Source of the DNA: Nyssa sinensis
Lineage: Eukaryota > Streptophyta > Magnoliopsida > Cornales > Nyssaceae
Length of the DNA stretch: 64,000 nt
Assembly: GCA_008638375.1 (NCBI GenBank)
Contig: CM018035.1
Coordinates: forward strand, 33,302,638-33,366,637
Reading direction: 5' to 3'
A model generated the notes under the pieces. That model searched no databases and was not told the DNA's origin. It worked only from the letters and a program-made list of their open reading frames with translations. Every line of letters begins with the position of its first letter. Position 1 is the stretch's first letter. Positions 60,091-64,000 of this stretch are shown one piece after another. A program made the translations under genes and the position numbers.

Positions 60091-60490
60091 ATTGAAAGTG
60101 CCAGATGGAACCGAAGGGTTTGTGATTTATAGTGATGCCTCATTTAAGGGCTTGGGGTGTGTGTTGATGCAGAATAGAAGAGTGGTGGCATATGTTTCAC
60201 GACAGTTGAGACCATATGAGGGGAACTACCCGACACACGACCTCGAGTTAGTAGTCAGTCTTTGTCTTTGCCTTAAAGATATAGAGGCATTACCTATACG
60301 GAACCATGTGCGAGATCTTCACTGACCATAAGAGCCTCAAGTATCTGTTTACACAGAAGGAGCTCAGCATGAGACAGCGCCGTTAGTTAGAGTTGTTAAA
60401 GGACTACAAGGTCAGCATACAGTACCACCCTAGGAAGGCGAATGTGGTAGCTAACGCTCTTAGTAAGAAGTTATCAGGGAGTTTAGCTTG
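60091..60490 (+). pseudogene. RNase H of Tekay-like element
   Basis: [18 protein letters not shown] keeps the first catalytic Asp. The reading changes frame near 60080 and again near 60310. It ends QYHPRKANVVANALSKK, whose expected Asp has become Asn. Confidence 0.85.
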
Positions 60491-60594
60491 CCTATTAACG
60501 ATACAAATAGAAATACTGAGAGACTTAGAGGATATGGAGATAGAGATAGTTCTGCCCATCTCTGAGGCAATGTGTCAACGTCACAGTTAGTCTT

Positions 60595-61800
60595 TTGATT
60601 GTAGATAAAATTAGAGAGCGACAGACTCATGATGAGAAGTTAACTAAGCTTCGTCAGGAAGCTGAGACAAGTATAGACTCCGAGTTTTCAGTACGAGAGG
60701 GGATGTTATGCTATCAGGGTAAGATCTGCGTACCTGATGTGTCAGAGCTCAGGAATGAGATTTTTGATGAGGCACACAATTTGAGATTTTCCTTGCATCC
60801 AGGGAGCACCAAGATGTATCACAATGTCAGAAGTACTTATTAGTGGTCTGGGATGAAGCATGACATAGCTGAGTACATAGCACGATGTGCCAAGTGCTAG
60901 TAAGTCAAGGTAGAGCATTAGAAGCTTGGAGGACTTCTGCAATCGTTGCCTATTCTCGAGTGGAAGTGGGAACACATCACGATGGACTTTGTAGTCATGG
61001 TTGCCAAAGACAGCGAGAGGGAGTGATTCTATCTAGGTCATAGTGGACAGGTTGACCAAAATAGCTCATTTCCTGGCAACCAAGACGACACAGACCCTGT
61101 AGCGACTAACCGAGTTATATATCAGAGAGATAGTCAGACTTCATGGTGTTCTAGTATCAATTGTATCTGATAGAGATCCATGGTTTGTATCACAATTTTG
61201 GAGGGGTCTACAGCAAGCTATGGGCATGGAACTGAGTCTTAGCACTACTTATCATCCCGAGACTGATGGACAGTCAGAGAGGACAATATAGACTCTAGAG
61301 GACTTACTGCATTTCTGTGTAATAGACTTTGAGAGAATTGGGAGGATCAGTTGCCACTGGTAGAGTTCACATACAATAATAGCTATCAAGCTAGTATTGG
61401 TATGGCACCATATGAGGCATTATATGACAGGAAGTGCCGATCACCACTGTGTTGGATAGAGGTGGGTGAAAGGAAGCTATATGGGCCAGAGATTGTGGAA
61501 CAGACTACAGGGAAGATACAGCTAATCAGACAGTGTTTACTAGCGACTCAGAGCCGACACAAGAGCTATACAAATGCTCACAAATGAAAGTTGGAGTTCA
61601 CGGTAGGTGATTATGTGTTCTTGAAGGTATCACCCATGAAGGGTGTGGTCAGATTTGGCAAGAGGGGAAAGCTCGGACCGAGATACATTAGGCCGTTCAG
61701 GATCACAAGGAAGGGTTGGGCCCATTGCCTACCAGCTTGCCTTGCCTTCAGAGTTAGCGCATGTACACGATGTGTTTCATGTTTGGATCCTGAGGAAGTG
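60595..61800 (+). pseudogene. Integrase of Tekay-like element
   Basis: The zinc finger region has EAHNLRFSLHPGSTKMYHNV and CAKC (about 60768-60900). The core keeps an Asp in VDRLTKIAHF (about 61045-61070), an Asp in SDRDPWF (about 61168-61188) and a Glu in GQSERTI (about 61269-61290). TAG and TAA codons and frame changes interrupt it several times. FTVGDYVFLKVSPMKGV at about 61595 is the usual C-terminal motif. Confidence 0.88.
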
Positions 61801-61879
61801 TATACAGAGTGCAGATCAGGTAGTTGAGCATGAGCCTTTAGACGTCCAGGAAAATTTGAGTTACATAGAGCATCTAGTT

Positions 61880-62030
61880 TAGATTTTGGATCGTCGAGAT
61901 CAGGTTCTACGGAACAAGACTATCCCATTAGTCAAGGTTCTGTTGAGGAATCACCAGATAAAGGAAGCTACTTGGGAGCAAAAAGACGACATGCGCGCCA
62001 AGTATCCTTAGTTATTTTCATAGTAATATG
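61880..62030 (+). pseudogene. C-terminal chromodomain-like tail of the Tekay-like integrase
   Basis: ILDRRDQVLRNKTIPLVKVL, then RNHQIKEATWEQKDDMRAKYP, the signature end of Tekay-type chromoviral integrases. In this family the tail is thought to bind heterochromatin. A stop lies at 62009. Confidence 0.8.
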
Positions 62031-62058
62031 TGCTAAGTTTAGGGACAAACTTATTTTT

Positions 62059-62071
62059 AAGGGGGTAAGAA
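62059..62071 (+). promoter_or_regulatory. Polypurine tract of Tekay-like element
   Basis: AAGGGGGTAAGAA directly before the 3' LTR at 62072. Confidence 0.88.
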
Positions 62072-62883
62072 TGTAATATCCCGACCCGGGATATGACATG
62101 TATACCGAGGTAGACTAGTTGAGTAGTGTAACACCAGTTGTAACCTGAGCTGTTTAAGCTCTATATCATGGTATTTTATGGAACTGTATGATTTTGGGAT
62201 GTGAATGTTTTATTTTATATAGCCAACGTCGGGCGATACCCGAGCAACCTAGGACTGAGTCTCGTAACGCGTGCACATATCCATTTCTATGTAAGCATGC
62301 GTACACATGTATGTCTAGGCCCCGAGACATTAGTGTATGTGCACGTGCTCAGAACCTAGTGTACACAAATGTATATGGATATATATACATGTATAATATG
62401 GGTATTATATATGTGTATATATATAGTATAATGTATTATATATATAGGTAATTAAATATAAGTAAAAGCAAAGAAAATGAAGAAAGGAAAAAGAGAGAAA
62501 TAGACTGTGTGTGCTATGTACATGCTGTGTGTGTGTGTGCTGTATGAGTGAAGTGTGTGTGAGATGTGTAGATGGAAGGAAGGCAGCAAGGCTGCCGACC
62601 TTGGTGCAAGTGAGGGTGATTAATATAAGTATATATATAGCATGCATGGTAAGTGGATGGTAGGGATTTAATGGGCGGTAGAGGGCAGTCAAAGATGGCT
62701 GCAAGAAAGGGAGGAAGAAAGAGAGAGAGAGATTGTAGGCGCCAAAAGAGGAAATTTTCCTATAAATACTGAGAAGTGTTCTGACAGAAATCAGAAAAAG
62801 AAAGAAGGAAACCAAGAAGCTGAGAGGAATCCTGATACTCTAAAGTGAAGGAGAAAAAGAAACCAAAAGAAAATGAGGGGAAA
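62072..62883 (+). repeat. 3' LTR of Tekay-like element, first 812 bp
   Basis: Aligned with 53985 onward; broken by the minus-strand LTR inserted at 62884. Confidence 0.92.
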
Positions 62884-64000
62884 TGTCACGACCCGAAATC
62901 CACCCTTTGTGGATCTTGAGTCGCAACCGCCACCCCAAGACCCGAATGCCTCGGGACAAGGCTCGCATCTGCAGCAGTATCGAATAGATGTGCGTCATGT
63001 GGTTGCAGAAGTGTGAAAAACTTTTTTTTTTTTCTTTTCTTTTCTCATTTTAAAATTTGCACATCCGTCCGATATTGTTGCTCTTCACATTACGGTACAC
63101 ATGATCATACATTCAGAGCATAACTAAAGGCTTAAAGATTTTAATAACATTACATGTCCATTACCCCGAAGGGCTTAATACATAACCTTACATTGTCTGC
63201 TAATACAAAACATGCTACTAGAGTTCATATGATTTCCCAAAAGGAGCTACTTAAGCATGTCTTCCCAAAAGAGCTAGACTCATCATTCTTGTCTTCAAAA
63301 TCAATTTGCCATCAATCACCTGAAAGGGGGGTCCGAATAAAAATCCGGGTAAGCTAATCTAAGCTTGTGAGTAATTCCTTCATTCGTCATGGGGTTTTCA
63401 ACTGGTAGTGGTTTAGCACATGAGAGTTTATAAAATACTCACTACCAATTGCTCATACATTTTAGAACACAGAGTATATACATTCTTAAAACAGATAACT
63501 TTGAAACATTTAAAGTATTCAAGCTAAATACACATTTCTTCAAATAGAGCATATGCAATTTAAAAGCATATAAACACGTATAATAAAATGGGGGTAAAAA
63601 CCTACTTCCATTTCCAAAAGCGTTACTTCAAAACATATAAACATGCATAGGAAAATGGGGGTAAAACCTGCTTCCATTTCCAAAAGCATTTGTCATATTT
63701 TCACTTTCATTAATGGAATCTATTTCGAACCAGACTCCCATTTTGAGTATACGTGGAGATATCTCATTGCCTAGGGGGATTAGATCCTGCTACCGGGCAT
63801 TTCACATGACAGGTCAATTGAGTTCCGTACAACCCAAAATCCTGACTATGTGGTCTTTGACAGGTCAATTGAGCTCCGAAGAAGCCCAAAATCCTGCCTA
63901 TGTGCTTATGCACCGTTATCTTGTAAAACATTTATCACATAGCTTCTTCATATTGATATTTTTCATGAACATTTAAAACATGAAATATATATATAACTTA
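62884..64000 (-). mobile_element. Minus-strand chromovirus-type LTR, running out of the window
   Basis: TGTCACGACCCGAAATCCACC at 62884, with the same internal order as 3640-4845 and 5353-6600: pyrimidine run, 'GGTAAGCTAATCTAAGCTT' block, repeated 'GGTAAAACCTGCTTCCATTT' blocks. Only the terminal 1.1 kb is visible. No gene. Confidence 0.88.

Larger units (their letters stand above)
53985..62883 (+). mobile_element. Decayed Tekay-like chromovirus, 3' LTR truncated by a later insertion
   Basis: 5' LTR 53985-57359, initiator-Met-type primer site, gag, protease, RT, RNase H, integrase, chromodomain-like tail, polypurine tract, then the first 812 bp of the 3' LTR (62072-62883). The LTRs differ at about 8% of the first 290 bases, nearly all transitions, so the insertion is much older than the young Tat or gag-only element. 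All domains carry stops or frameshifts. It was inserted in the Ogre/Tat-like element after ACAAG. Confidence 0.93.

Overview
This is nuclear DNA of a flowering plant, most likely a eudicot. The evidence is a single spliced NAC transcription factor gene, plant Ty3/gypsy retrotransposons of the Tat lineage (with a second RNase H) and the Tekay-like chromovirus lineage, a CACTA-like transposon end, and dense AT, GA and GT microsatellites. I cannot name the species. I found no rRNA, true tRNA or CRISPR locus.

Layout. 1-4845 holds fragments of very long chromovirus-type LTRs. 4846-37055 is a nested cluster inside one old Tat element ('host Tat'), whose surviving pieces lie at 4846-5352, 9380-9493 and 33350-37055. 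Insertions split it: a minus-strand solo LTR (5353-9379, target-site duplication GGCTT), a plus-strand solo LTR of the same family (9494-24275, CCCAT), and a gag-only element with 3.66 kb LTRs (24278-33346, ACACC). A second, young Tat element (9774-20289, TATAT) sits inside the plus-strand solo LTR. Removing the insertions brings the host integrase back into one frame.

37056-42180 is the only island of ordinary gene sequence: a three-exon NAC gene on the minus strand (37652-41236), with its promoter to the right. 42181-45094 is another solo LTR (ATCAT). 45258-45612 is a CACTA-like end. 45613-47174 is LTR debris. 47175-53984 appears to be the 5' part of an Ogre/Tat-like element, interrupted by a minus-strand LTR at 49356-52585. 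53985-62883 is an older, decayed Tekay-like element with both LTRs, gag, protease, RT, RNase H, integrase and a C-terminal chromodomain-like tail. A further minus-strand LTR begins at 62884 and leaves the window.

The most unusual signals are in the two Tat elements. Both carry, between the end of pol and a convergent antisense gene, a tandem array of about 30 units (30 or 33-34 bp). Each unit forms a hairpin whose two arms change together between variants. Both also carry a homologous antisense reading frame (aORF2), preceded by a promoter-like module that occurs twice in the young element. A third hairpin array lies in the Ogre-like LTR.
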